Positions 28,043-35,716 of a stretch of 55,902 bases of DNA are shown one piece after another. Every line of letters begins with the position of its first letter. Position 1 is the stretch's first letter. Origin of the DNA: URNF01 sp045594105 (GTDB lineage Bacteria > Bacillota > Clostridia > Oscillospirales > Acutalibacteraceae); contig JAZNXY010000024.1 of assembly GCA_045594105.1 (NCBI GenBank), positions 1-55,902 of the forward strand. Reading direction: 5' to 3'. Position numbers and translations under genes: made by a program. Below the pieces are notes generated by a model. The model was not told where the DNA came from. It saw only the letters and a list, made by a program, of their open reading frames with translations, and did no database searches.

Positions 28043-29185
28043 CTATCTGCGAATGGAATTGGCTTTAATATTGCTGTAAAAACTGACACTTAGCACTAAG
28101 CCGATGGCAAGATACAAGGTCAGCACCGACGTACCGCCGGCACTAAAGAAGGGAAGGGTAATACCGATAATCGGTAACAGGCGTACGTTCATACCGATAT
28201 TGATAATCGACTGAAAACCAATCATTGCCATAGTACCGATACACATATATTTGCCGAGTGCGTCACGGGCACGCATAGCGCATCGCCACAGCTCCAGGGT
28301 GAGTAAGGCGAGCAGGGCAAGCAGTAAAAGTGAGCCGATATACCCGAACTCTTCTGCCGCAACGGTAAAAATAAGGTCATTGTTACGTGCAAACAACCCC
28401 GGATTGCTGCCCTTTAAGAAGCCGACCCCGAATAGTTTGCCCGAGCCCATTAAAATAATACCCTGTTCCTGCTGCCAACCGTATGTCTCGGTGTATAGCT
28501 CGGGTCGTAAAATTGAAAGAATGCGTCCCTTTTTATCGTCGGTCAGGTTCATCCATACAAACGGTATCGCAACCAGTACAGCTGTGATTGTGCCTGCAAA
28601 ATATTGCCATTTCAGCCCTGCCGCAAACATCATTGCGACAAACATAAGTCCGAAAACCAGTGCCGTACCGTCGTCACCCTGCAGGAAAATCAAGCCGATA
28701 GGTGCAAGAGCGTGTGCACCGAGTAACAGAATGTTGCGGGGTGCGTTGATGTCCTCGCCAACTGCCGCCAAGTGTCGGGAAAAGGTGATGATGAATGCAA
28801 TTTTTAACAATTCCGACGGCTGGAAGGTGAGCGAAAAGGAGCCGATAGAAAGAGCGAGCCATGCGGTATCATCGGTACCGCTGACGTTGAGTCCCAACGG
28901 TGTAAAGGTGAGCAGTACCAGCAAAACGGCCAAACCGGTGATGACAGGCCAGACACGGCAGATGTCGTCATAATCGATTTGTGAAATCAGCAAAGCGAAA
29001 ATAAAGCCCATAACAGTGGCGCCGACTTGGGTGATAATACCCTTCCATCCGTTGCCTGCGGAAAGGTTTGCAGACAGTACTAATAAGCATCCGTACAAGG
29101 AACACAAAAGGCACAAAATCAGCAGCCGAAAGTTGGTATTGCGTAATGCAAAACGGAAGTTGCTGCCGCCTTTCATCAATTTCAT
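28043..29185 (-). CDS. RodA/FtsW family peptidoglycan glycosyltransferase (SEDS)
   Basis: A 380-residue polytopic SEDS protein that polymerises lipid II into glycan strands with a partner class B PBP. Features are ten hydrophobic segments, N-D-L-I-F-T-V-A-A-E-E-F-G-Y-I-G (containing the catalytic-type Asp), and the C-terminal G-I-T-L-P-F-F-S-A-G-G-T-S signature. The usual Q-P-D-L-G-T appears as Q-G-D-D-G-T. Elongation (RodA) versus division or sporulation (FtsW/SpoVE) cannot be separated by eye; RodA seems most likely. A strong AAAGGAGGTGAGC site precedes ATG 29185. Confidence 0.88.
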   Translation of the reverse strand: MKLMKGGSNFRFALRNTNFRLLILCLLCSLYGCLLVLSANLSAGNGWKGIITQVGATVMGFIFALLISQIDYDDICRVWPVITGLAVLLVLLTFTPLGLNVSGTDDTAWLALSIGSFSLTFQPSELLKIAFIITFSRHLAAVGEDINAPRNILLLGAHALAPIGLIFLQGDDGTALVFGLMFVAMMFAAGLKWQYFAGTITAVLVAIPFVWMNLTDDKKGRILSILRPELYTETYGWQQEQGIILMGSGKLFGVGFLKGSNPGLFARNNDLIFTVAAEEFGYIGSLLLLALLALLTLELWRCAMRARDALGKYMCIGTMAMIGFQSIINIGMNVRLLPIIGITLPFFSAGGTSVLTLYLAIGLVLSVSFYSNIKANSIRR

Positions 29186-29278
29186 GTCTGCTCACCTCCT
29201 TTTAGCAGTTCTTTTTATACAGTATATTTCTTTTTTTTGATTTTTTCAAGACAAACCCTTTAATTATGTAAAAAAATG

Positions 29279-29287
29279 TGTTATGAT
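29279..29287 (+). promoter_or_regulatory. tsaE promoter, extended -10
   Basis: TGT followed by TATGAT (29282-29287), 32 bases upstream of tsaE. The -35 position (TTTAAT, 29259-29264) is weak, so the extended -10 probably carries activity. Confidence 0.5.
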
Positions 29288-29319
29288 ACTTTGAGGATGA
29301 TGTAAAAAGGAGGGGAATT

Positions 29320-29733
29320 ATGCACGAACGTTGGGAAACCCATTCTGTCGCAGAAACGGAAGCAGTTGGTGAAGAGCTTGCAAAAGCACTATGCGGCGGA
29401 CAGGTCTTGGCTTTGTTTGGCGGTATGGGCATGGGTAAAACGGCATTTGTGCGCGGACTTGCCCGTGGGTTACAGCTTTCTGCGGAAGTATCCAGCCCCA
29501 CCTTTGCTTTGGTACACGATTACGGAGGCAATCCGCCGCTTGTGCATTTTGATATGTACCGTATCAACAGCTGGGATGATTTGCTGACCACGGGATACTA
29601 TGATTATCTGGATGCAGGTGCTATCCTTGTGATAGAGTGGAGTGAAAATATCGAAGCGGCGCTGCCGGAGGACGCTTTGCGTCTGCGGATTTCCGCACCT
29701 GACGAGGCCACCCGCATTATTGAGAGGTTTTAA
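29320..29733 (+). CDS. tsaE: tRNA t6A biosynthesis ATPase TsaE
   Basis: A 137-residue P-loop ATPase required with TsaB and TsaD for threonylcarbamoyl-adenosine (t6A37) in ANN-decoding tRNAs. Walker A is G-G-M-G-M-G-K-T (34-41). S-S-P-T-F-A-L-V follows, with H-F-D-M-Y-R and the E-W-S segment typical of the family. ATG 29320 is preceded by AAAGGAGGGG. tsaB follows after 3 bases. Confidence 0.95.
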   Translation: MHERWETHSVAETEAVGEELAKALCGGQVLALFGGMGMGKTAFVRGLARGLQLSAEVSSPTFALVHDYGGNPPLVHFDMYRINSWDDLLTTGYYDYLDAGAILVIEWSENIEAALPEDALRLRISAPDEATRIIERF

Positions 29734-29736
29734 GAG

Positions 29737-30432
29737 ATGAAGATTTTAGCCATAGATACCTCTGCCGTCACCGCTTCTGCAGCGGTGCTGGAGGACGGTG
29801 CGTTAATAACCGCCACCGAATTACGCAGTAAGATGACACATAGTCAAACGATACTGCCAATGGTGGAGAATATGCTGAAAAACGCAGCTTTGTCCCTAAA
29901 GGATATAGATGTGGCTGCGGTGAATGTCGGCCCCGGCTCTTTTACGGGGGTGCGCATCGGTGTTGCGGCTGTAAAGGGATTCTGCTTTGCAGACGATATT
30001 CCCTGTGCGGCGGTGTCTACGTTGGAAAGTATGGCATATAACTTTCTCGGATTACCTGAAAAACAGACGGTGTGTGCAGTAATGGATGCACGCTGCGGAC
30101 AGGTATATACCGCAACCTTTGAGGTAGGGGATGCCGTGACCCGTCTGACGCCCGATGAGGCGATTTCTATCGAAGAATTGGGCAACCGGTTGAAAAAAAC
30201 AGAAAAATCAGTGATTTTAGTTGGCGATGGCGCAAAACTGTGTTATACTACCCTTGAAAAGGTGGTTCCCAATCTGTATTTAGCGCCTGACCATTTGCGG
30301 TATCAGAATGCCATCGGTGTTGCTGCGGCTGCCTATCATAGTGCAGAACGTTGTGATGCTGCCGCCTTACAGCCCGTATACCTGCGTTTGCCGCAGGCGG
30401 AGCGGGAACTAAAAGCCAAACAAAAGAAATAA
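29737..30432 (+). CDS. tsaB: tRNA t6A biosynthesis protein TsaB
   Basis: A 231-residue ASKHA-fold protein that forms the TsaBD heterodimer needed for t6A. It has the N-terminal I-L-A-I-D-T-S motif, H-S-Q-T-I-L-P and the G-P-G-S-F-T-G-V-R-I-G signature. The tsaB-tsaE adjacency is conserved in many bacteria. The C-terminal Y-L-R-L-P-Q-A-E motif is intact. tsaD is not in the window. Confidence 0.95.
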   Translation: MKILAIDTSAVTASAAVLEDGALITATELRSKMTHSQTILPMVENMLKNAALSLKDIDVAAVNVGPGSFTGVRIGVAAVKGFCFADDIPCAAVSTLESMAYNFLGLPEKQTVCAVMDARCGQVYTATFEVGDAVTRLTPDEAISIEELGNRLKKTEKSVILVGDGAKLCYTTLEKVVPNLYLAPDHLRYQNAIGVAAAAYHSAERCDAAALQPVYLRLPQAERELKAKQKK

Positions 30433-30451
30433 AAATATTGGAGGGTCTATT

Positions 30452-31081
30452 ATGCAAAAACCGTTTATTGCCGATCATCCCCTGATTCAACACAAAGTGA
30501 CGATCCTGCGTGACAAGCGCACTTCGTCTAAGCAGTTCCGTGAACTCATTCGTGAAATCACCGAACTGTTGGTATATGAGGCAACCCGTGATTTGCCGCT
30601 TTGTGCAGTGACCGTGGAAACACCTATGGAAACCACCAAATCCAACGTAATTGCAGGCAGAAAATTGGCGTTCGTGCCGATTTTGCGTGCAGGTCTCGGT
30701 ATGGTGGAAGGTGCGGTGGAGCTGGTACCTTCCGCACGTGTGGGTCACATAGGTCTTTACCGTGACCATGACACACTGCAGCCGGTGGAGTATTATTGTA
30801 AGCTCCCCGGTGACATTGAACAACGTGACGTGGTCGTGTTAGACCCAATGCTAGCTACCGGTGGTTCTGCGATTGATGCGATTGCACAGATTAAAGAACG
30901 TCATCCGCGCAGTATTAAGTTTATGTGCATTATTGCGGCACCCGAGGGCTTGAAGGCATTGAATGAGGCACATCCCGATGTGCAGATTTACTGTGCTTCC
31001 CTTGACCGTTGCCTGAATGAAAACGGCTATATTCTGCCCGGCCTCGGCGACGCAGGTGACCGTATTTTCGGTACGAAATAA
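30452..31081 (+). CDS. upp: Uracil phosphoribosyltransferase
   Basis: Pyrimidine salvage enzyme making UMP from uracil and PRPP, 209 residues, the family's standard length. The PRPP loop is D-P-M-L-A-T-G-G-S (about 131-139). The uracil-binding C-terminus has G-L-G-D-A-G-D-R-I-F-G-T. It follows tsaB by 19 bases with its own GGAGG site and is the last gene before a terminator. Confidence 0.97.
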   Translation: MQKPFIADHPLIQHKVTILRDKRTSSKQFRELIREITELLVYEATRDLPLCAVTVETPMETTKSNVIAGRKLAFVPILRAGLGMVEGAVELVPSARVGHIGLYRDHDTLQPVEYYCKLPGDIEQRDVVVLDPMLATGGSAIDAIAQIKERHPRSIKFMCIIAAPEGLKALNEAHPDVQIYCASLDRCLNENGYILPGLGDAGDRIFGTK

Positions 31082-31085
31082 TGAG

Positions 31086-31120
31086 TTGCCCATTCTTTTC
31101 ACAGAATGGGCAATTTTTTT
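31086..31120 (+). terminator. Terminator after upp
   Basis: TTGCCCATTCT pairs with AGAATGGGCAA around TTTCAC (one shared T at the edge), followed by seven to eight T. Confidence 0.9.
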
Positions 31121-31150
31121 GGTAAAACACTTTCTTTTTGAAAAAGAAAA

Positions 31151-31159
31151 TGCTATACT
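31151..31159 (+). promoter_or_regulatory. Promoter of the ACT-UPF0210 pair
   Basis: Extended -10: TGC then TATACT (31154-31159), 31 bases upstream of the ACT gene. There is no good -35 at the usual distance. Confidence 0.5.
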
Positions 31160-31190
31160 GTTAAAAAATTATCAGATAGGGGCTATATAT

Positions 31191-31460
31191 ATGCGTGCTG
31201 TTATTACAGTTGTAGGTAAAGATACGGTAGGTATTCTTGCTAAAGTATCTGCCAAGTGCAGTGAACACGGTGTCAATGTTGCGGAAGTGACCCAGTCGGT
31301 GCTGCAGGACTTGTTTGCAATGATTATGATTGTGGATATTGATAAGTTGGATATTCCTTTTACCGCTTTTGCCGAGCAGATGGAAGCTATCGGCGAGGAA
31401 ATGCATCTGAAAATCCACACGATGCATGAAGATATCTTCAATGCCATGCACACAATTTAA
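31191..31460 (+). CDS. ACT domain protein (UPF0237)
   Basis: An 89-residue single ACT domain: M-R-A-V-I-T-V-V-G-K-D-T-V-G-I-L, then the S-E-H-G-V-N-V-A-E-V-T-Q turn. ACT domains bind amino acids or similar small ligands. This type is almost always encoded next to a UPF0210 protein, as here (11-base gap), and presumably regulates or partners with it. The frame is open upstream, but ATG 31191 matches the family start and leaves the promoter outside. Confidence 0.92.
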   Translation: MRAVITVVGKDTVGILAKVSAKCSEHGVNVAEVTQSVLQDLFAMIMIVDIDKLDIPFTAFAEQMEAIGEEMHLKIHTMHEDIFNAMHTI

Positions 31461-31471
31461 GGAGTCATACC

Positions 31472-32830
31472 ATGTTAAATGCAAAGGATATTTTGGAAAC
31501 TATCACGATGATAGATGAAGAGAATCTCGATATCCGTACTATTACAATGGGCATTTCTCTGCTCGATTGTTCGGACGGCGATATGGGGAAGCTCTGTGAT
31601 AAGGTGTACGATAAGATTACCCGTCGTGCCGAAAAACTGGTGGCAACGGGTGAAACCATAGAAAAAGAACTCGGTATTCCGATTATTAACAAACGTATTT
31701 CTATTACCCCAGCGGCGATGATTCTGGCATCTGCGGATAAAAAGGATGCTTTGCGTCTTGCCAAAACACTTGAAAAGGCGGCGGTCACTTGTGGCGTTAA
31801 CTTTATCGGTGGCTTTTCCGCTTTGGTGCAAAAGGGGTTTGCGGCAGGGGATAAAGAACTGATAGAAGCTATCCCCGAAGCACTTGCTGAAACTAACCAT
31901 ATTTGTGCGTCGGTAAATGTTGGCTCTACCAAAACGGGTATCAATATGGATGCTGTCGGTATGATGGGTCATGTGGTACGTCGTGCGGCAGAGTTGACGG
32001 CTGACCGTGATTGTATCGGTCCTGCAAAATTGGTGGTGCTGTGTAATGCACCGGAAGACAATCCGTTTATGGCAGGTGCTTTTCATGGCCCGGGTGAACC
32101 TGATACGGTGATCAATGTCGGTGTGTCGGGTCCCGGTGTTGTGCGTGCCGCCCTTGCAAAAGCGGGAGACTGCGACTTGACGCAGGTGGCAGATATCATC
32201 AAACGCACCGCATTTAAGATTACCCGTATGGGTCAGTTGGTGGCACAGGAGGCCTCCAAACGTCTGAATGTACCGTTTGGTATCGTTGATTTGTCGCTGG
32301 CACCAACCCCTGCGGTGGGTGACTCGGTGGCATATATTCTCGAAGAAATGGGTTTGGATTGCTGTGGCTGCTGCGGTACGACAGCGGCTTTGGCATTGCT
32401 CAACGATGCGGTCAAAAAAGGCGGTGTGATGGCATCGTCCCACGTTGGCGGTCTTTCGGGTGCGTTTATTCCTGTCACCGAAGATGCGGGTATGATTGCT
32501 GCGTCCCGTTGCGGCTGTCTGCGTATTGAAAAGCTGGAAGCTATGACCGCTGTATGCTCGGTGGGTCTGGATATGATCAATATCCCCGGTGATACACCGG
32601 CGGCAGTGATTTCCGCATTGATTGCGGACGAAGCGGCTATCGGTATGGTAAACTCTAAAACCACCGCTGTGCGTGTCATTCCTGCTATCGGTAAACAGGT
32701 AGGGGATGAGTTATCCTTTGGCGGCCTTTTGGGCAGCGGCCCTGTGATGCCTATCAATATGGTGTCTCCCGAAAGGTTTATTGCACGGGGTGGCAGAATA
32801 CCGGCTCCTATGCAGAGTCTTAAAAACTAA
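31472..32830 (+). CDS. UPF0210 (DUF711, PFL-like) protein
   Basis: A 452-residue member of UPF0210, structurally related to the pyruvate formate-lyase/anaerobic ribonucleotide reductase barrel but with no known reaction. Typical stretches are present: the N-terminal I-L-E-T-I-x-M-I near residue 8, G-G-F-S-A-L-V-Q-K-G, V-N-V-G-S-T-K-T-G-I-N, F-H-G-P-G-E-P-D and a C-C-G-C-C-G cysteine cluster near residue 290. Conservation with the ACT partner suggests an amino-acid-responsive enzyme; this is inference. Confidence 0.92.
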   Translation: MLNAKDILETITMIDEENLDIRTITMGISLLDCSDGDMGKLCDKVYDKITRRAEKLVATGETIEKELGIPIINKRISITPAAMILASADKKDALRLAKTLEKAAVTCGVNFIGGFSALVQKGFAAGDKELIEAIPEALAETNHICASVNVGSTKTGINMDAVGMMGHVVRRAAELTADRDCIGPAKLVVLCNAPEDNPFMAGAFHGPGEPDTVINVGVSGPGVVRAALAKAGDCDLTQVADIIKRTAFKITRMGQLVAQEASKRLNVPFGIVDLSLAPTPAVGDSVAYILEEMGLDCCGCCGTTAALALLNDAVKKGGVMASSHVGGLSGAFIPVTEDAGMIAASRCGCLRIEKLEAMTAVCSVGLDMINIPGDTPAAVISALIADEAAIGMVNSKTTAVRVIPAIGKQVGDELSFGGLLGSGPVMPINMVSPERFIARGGRIPAPMQSLKN

Positions 32831-32867
32831 AAAGAACGGTGTGCTAAAAAGCACACCGTTCTTTTTT
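32831..32867. terminator. Bidirectional terminator between UPF0210 gene and metK
   Basis: AAAGAACGGTGTGC and GCACACCGTTCTTT form a 14-bp perfect stem with loop TAAAAA and a T-run. It serves both convergent genes. Confidence 0.9.
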
Positions 32868-32875
32868 GCTTTATA

Positions 32876-34063
32876 TTATGCCAATGCAGCTTTTAATGCA
32901 TCTACACGGTCGGTTTGTTCCCAACGCACATTGATGTCTTCGCGGCCGACGTGACCGTAAGCGGCAAGCTGACGATACATGGGTTGACGCAGCTCTAAGG
33001 TATCAATGATTGCGGCAGGACGGAAGTCAAACACCTTTTCTACAGCGGCGGCGAGAACATCGTCGCTGTATTTGCCTGTTCCATTGGTTTCCACACGCAC
33101 CGAAACGGGACGTGCCACACCGATAGCGTATGCCACCTGTACTTCACAGTGCTTGGCAAGACCGGCAGCAACCAGGTTTTTTGCCGCATACCGTGCCATA
33201 TAGGAAGCGGAACGGTCTACCTTTGTGGGATCCTTGCCGGAGAAGGCACCGCCACCGTGACGGCCATAGCCGCCGTAGGTATCAACGATGATCTTTCTGC
33301 CGGTAAGACCGGTATCGCCTTGCGGACCGCCTACAACGAAACGACCTGTGGGGTTTACAAAGATTTTGGTGTTATCGTCCAAAAGATTTGCAGGGATAAT
33401 CGGCAAAATCACCTCACGGATAACGTCTCGGCGGATAGTTTCGAGCTCCACATCAGAGGTATGCTGGCTGGAAACAACCACAGCATCTACACGGACAGGG
33501 GTATCGTTTTCATCGTACTCTACGGTTACCTGCGTTTTGCCGTCGGGCTGCAGATAGGGGAGGATGCCGTCTTTGCGTACAGCGGTGAGCTTTACTGCCA
33601 GGCGGTGTGCCAACGCAATAGGCAGCGGCATCAATTCGGGGGTTTCGTCACACGCAAATCCGAACATAAGCCCCTGATCACCCGCACCAATCTGATCATA
33701 CGGGTCGGCTTTCTTGCTGCCACGGCCTTCGAGGGCATCGTTAACACCCATAGCAATGTCGGGGGACTGTTCGTCGAGCCGCACATTGATTTCGCAGGTG
33801 TTGCCGTCAAAGTTGCCGTCTCTGCCGTCATAACCGATGTCCAATACCACACGACGTACGGTAGCAGGGATGTCCACGTTTGCGGTGGTGGAGATTTCAC
33901 CCATAACCGTCACCATGTTTGTGGTAGCAACGGTTTCACAAGCGACGTGTGCGTTTTTATCCTGTGCCAGAATAGCGTCTAAAACCGCATCGGAAATCTG
34001 GTCACAAACCTTGTCGGGATGTCCTTCGGTTACCGATTCGGACGTAAAGAAATGTCTTGCCAT
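32876..34063 (-). CDS. metK: S-adenosylmethionine synthetase
   Basis: Makes SAM from methionine and ATP, 395 residues. Hallmarks are F-T-S-E-S-V-T-E-G-H-P-D-K near the N-terminus, G-A-G-D-Q-G-L-M-F-G in the middle and G-G-G-A-F-S-G-K-D-P-T-K-V-D-R-S. It supplies the methyl donor for rlmD and the cofactor for the radical-SAM MiaB in this window. The start is ATG 34061-34063 behind GGGAGGTT. Expression is governed by an upstream SAM-I riboswitch and terminator with a near-consensus promoter. Confidence 0.98.
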   Translation of the reverse strand: MARHFFTSESVTEGHPDKVCDQISDAVLDAILAQDKNAHVACETVATTNMVTVMGEISTTANVDIPATVRRVVLDIGYDGRDGNFDGNTCEINVRLDEQSPDIAMGVNDALEGRGSKKADPYDQIGAGDQGLMFGFACDETPELMPLPIALAHRLAVKLTAVRKDGILPYLQPDGKTQVTVEYDENDTPVRVDAVVVSSQHTSDVELETIRRDVIREVILPIIPANLLDDNTKIFVNPTGRFVVGGPQGDTGLTGRKIIVDTYGGYGRHGGGAFSGKDPTKVDRSASYMARYAAKNLVAAGLAKHCEVQVAYAIGVARPVSVRVETNGTGKYSDDVLAAAVEKVFDFRPAAIIDTLELRQPMYRQLAAYGHVGREDINVRWEQTDRVDALKAALA

Positions 34064-34080
34064 ATTTTTAACCTCCCAAA

Positions 34081-34107
34081 AGAAAAACCGCTCGTTTACC
34101 GAGCGGT
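34081..34107 (-). terminator. Riboswitch-controlled terminator of metK
   Basis: Minus strand: ACCGCTCG, a short loop and CGAGCGGT followed by TTTTTC, located between the SAM aptamer and the metK start. Just upstream, CTCA can pair with TGAG of the aptamer P1 3' strand, giving a possible antiterminator. Confidence 0.85.
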
Positions 34108-34125
34108 GAGTTGTTTTTCTAAAAC

Positions 34126-34221
34126 CTCATCTGTCGGTCATTACCGCAGGATGTAGCACCTTGCTTTTTTTGCAGGTTGCCGGGCATCATCGGGCCTGTT
34201 CCCTCCGCCACTCTTGATAAG
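34126..34221 (-). ncRNA. SAM-I (S-box) riboswitch aptamer
   Basis: Minus strand: P1 is CTTATC (34216-34221) with GATGAG (34126-34131). Between them lie the S-box core elements AAGAGTGGCGGAGGGA, GGCCCGATGATGCCCGGCAACC and AAGGTGCTA...ATCCTGC. Binding of SAM stabilises P1 and favours the downstream terminator, so metK is switched off when SAM is abundant. Confidence 0.97.
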
Positions 34222-34241
34222 GAATATTCAGTTCGCAATGT

Positions 34242-34270
34242 AGTATAACAAAGGTGTCGACATTTGTCAA
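34242..34270 (-). promoter_or_regulatory. metK promoter, near-consensus
   Basis: Minus strand: perfect TTGACA (34265-34270), a 17-base spacer and TATACT (34242-34247) with extended TGT. The start point falls about ten bases before the riboswitch. Confidence 0.88.
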
Positions 34271-34278
34271 TACGTAAT

Positions 34279-34935
34279 TTACATAATGCCCTTCCACACC
34301 AACAAAATCAATACCAGTGTGACAACAGCCCCTAAAGCCGCAAGGGTAACGGTCAGACGTTTGCGAGGAACGACAGGCGTGTTGGTTTTCGGTAATAATT
34401 GTGTGGCACGTAAAGCGGCTGCGGCACTTTTATACAGCAGCATGGTAAAAGCGGCATTGAGTCCGCCTTTTAACAGGTTGAACGGCAAAAAAACGGGGAG
34501 TAACATATCCGTAATGGCTTCACGTGGCACGTTCATGTACAGAGGGGTTATCAGATAGTTCCACAAAAGCATACCTGCCGTTGTAACCAGCGCACCTGTT
34601 ACCAAGCCGATTAATGCGCGAGTTAAGGTTTTCTTGCGGTAATAAATAATGCTTGCCGTACAGACAAACAGGCAGGAAGAAACACAGTTCATCAGCATAC
34701 CGATAGGGCCTGTAGAGCTGATGGTCACCATTTCTACGAGCGCTACCGCAACACTCATGCAAAGAGCTGCAACGGGACCGAATAAAAAGCCGCCGATGGT
34801 TAAAAAGACGTCTTTCGGCTCATAACTTAAAAACAAAACAACGGGGATACGGATCAGTGCTACCGTTATGTAGGATAAAGCGGTAAGCATCGCCATGGCG
34901 GTTAAGCGACGTAACCGCTGACTGCGTTCGTTCAT
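34279..34935 (-). CDS. ECF transporter S component, possibly riboflavin (RibU-like)
   Basis: A 218-residue membrane protein with about six hydrophobic helices and an Arg/Thr-rich cytoplasmic N-terminus of the form R-R-L-T-A-M-A-M-L-T-A-L. It looks like a substrate-binding S component of a group II energy-coupling factor transporter. S-Y-E-P-K-D, G-G-F-L-F-G-P and the L-K-G-G-L-N-A-A-F C-terminal helix recall RibU. No FMN riboswitch is present upstream, so riboflavin is only a suggestion. It needs a shared EcfAA'T module encoded elsewhere. There is no terminator between it and the metK promoter. Confidence 0.78.
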   Translation of the reverse strand: MNERSQRLRRLTAMAMLTALSYITVALIRIPVVLFLSYEPKDVFLTIGGFLFGPVAALCMSVAVALVEMVTISSTGPIGMLMNCVSSCLFVCTASIIYYRKKTLTRALIGLVTGALVTTAGMLLWNYLITPLYMNVPREAITDMLLPVFLPFNLLKGGLNAAFTMLLYKSAAAALRATQLLPKTNTPVVPRKRLTVTLAALGAVVTLVLILLVWKGIM

Positions 34936-34977
34936 GTAAAAACCTCACAAATCCAATAAAATCAATGGTTCAAAAAA

Positions 34978-34999
34978 TGTAAAGAATAAATACTTTACA
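34978..34999. repeat. Perfect 7-bp dyad upstream of the ECF gene
   Basis: TGTAAAG, eight A/T bases, then CTTTACA. Symmetric and AT-rich with no T-run, it lies 43 bases upstream of the ECF S-component start and just after rnhA. It looks more like a repressor operator than a terminator. The regulator is unknown. Confidence 0.45.
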
Positions 35000-35002
35000 G
35001 AA

Positions 35003-35446
35003 CTATTTGTTCAAAAATTGTTGATATGCGGCAACGGCAAGGGCGTCACAGCGTTCGTTTTCGGGGTGTCCCTGATGACCGTGCACCCAGTGAAATTGCA
35101 CTTGGTGAATCTCCAATAAAGCGAGCAGTTTTTCCCACAAATCCACGTTGAGTGCGGGCTTTTTATCGGCTTTTCGCCAACCGTTTTTCTGCCACGCATA
35201 TACCCAGCCCTTCATAATGGCATCCAGCACGTATTTGGAATCACTTGTCAGTAATACTTTGCATGGCTCTTTCAGTGCGGAAAGCCCTTCGATAACAGCG
35301 GTAAGCTCCATACGGTTGTTGGTGGTGTTTTTTTCACCGCCCGACAACTCTTTTTCTCTGCCGTTATACCGCAAAACAGCACCCCAGCCGCCCGGACCGG
35401 GATTTCCCGAACAGGCACCGTCGGTAAACAATTCAATCTCTTTCAT
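35003..35446 (-). CDS. rnhA: Ribonuclease HI
   Basis: A 147-residue RNase H1 that degrades RNA in RNA-DNA hybrids. Active-site acids are visible: D9 in F-T-D-G-A-C-S-G-N-P, E47 in R-M-E-L, D69 in T-S-D-S-K and D134 in R-C-D-A-L. The G-H-Q-G-H-P-E-N loop supplies the active-site histidine. The start is ATG 35444-35446. It may be co-transcribed with the ECF gene downstream. Confidence 0.95.
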   Translation of the reverse strand: MKEIELFTDGACSGNPGPGGWGAVLRYNGREKELSGGEKNTTNNRMELTAVIEGLSALKEPCKVLLTSDSKYVLDAIMKGWVYAWQKNGWRKADKKPALNVDLWEKLLALLEIHQVQFHWVHGHQGHPENERCDALAVAAYQQFLNK

Positions 35447-35477
35447 ATATGTCTCTCCATCATAGATGTCTCACATT

Positions 35478-35505
35478 ATTTTAACAGATTTTTCGGAATA
35501 TACAA
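35478..35505 (-). promoter_or_regulatory. rnhA promoter
   Basis: Minus strand: TTGTAT (35500-35505), a 16-base spacer and TAAAAT (35478-35483) with extended TGT, about 32 bases before the rnhA start. Confidence 0.5.
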
Positions 35506-35566
35506 GAGTGATTTTCAAAAAACTTGCCAATACTCAAAAACGGGGTGGGAGAGGGCGTGCCCTTAC

Positions 35567-35598
35567 TTGACATTTTTGTATAATTAGGGTATTATAAT
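35567..35598 (+). promoter_or_regulatory. Promoter of the rnjA-gdpP-...-ftsH run
   Basis: A perfect -35 TTGACA (35567-35572). Two overlapping -10 candidates follow: TATTAT at 35590-35595 (17-base spacer) and TATAAT at 35593-35598 (20-base spacer). It gives a leader of just over 100 bases before rnjA. Confidence 0.7.
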
Positions 35599-35608
35599 AT
35601 AATTAGAG

Positions 35609-35688
35609 AAAAAGCACATATAGCAGGTAAACTGCTTTTTATATTTTTTATGGATACGGCTCCTTAAAACCGCCCTTTTTAAGTCCGT
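35609..35688 (+). promoter_or_regulatory. Structured leader of rnjA
   Basis: Two hairpins. First, AAAAAGCA (35609-35616) can pair with TGCTTTTT (35633-35640). Alternatively the inner AGCAG (35622-35626) pairs with CTGCT (35632-35636), followed by a T-run. Second, ACGG plus CTTAAAA (35656-35669) pairs with TTTTAAG plus CCGT (35677-35688), just before the ribosome site at 35703. The first sits almost at the inferred 5' end, where it could protect the mRNA or act as a weak attenuator. Function is inference. Confidence 0.45.
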
Positions 35689-35716
35689 GTCGTGCTAATT
35701 GGAAAGGAGAAACATT

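Noticed and set aside
31475..32443. 322-codon minus-strand frame antisense to the UPF0210 gene
   Set aside because: The plus-strand gene has full family homology; the antisense frame has the Cys/His-rich composition of a complement frame.
35650..35667. Five-codon leader ORF before rnjA
   Set aside because: There is no Shine-Dalgarno sequence and no codon run suggesting amino-acid attenuation; it is kept only as a note in the leader finding.
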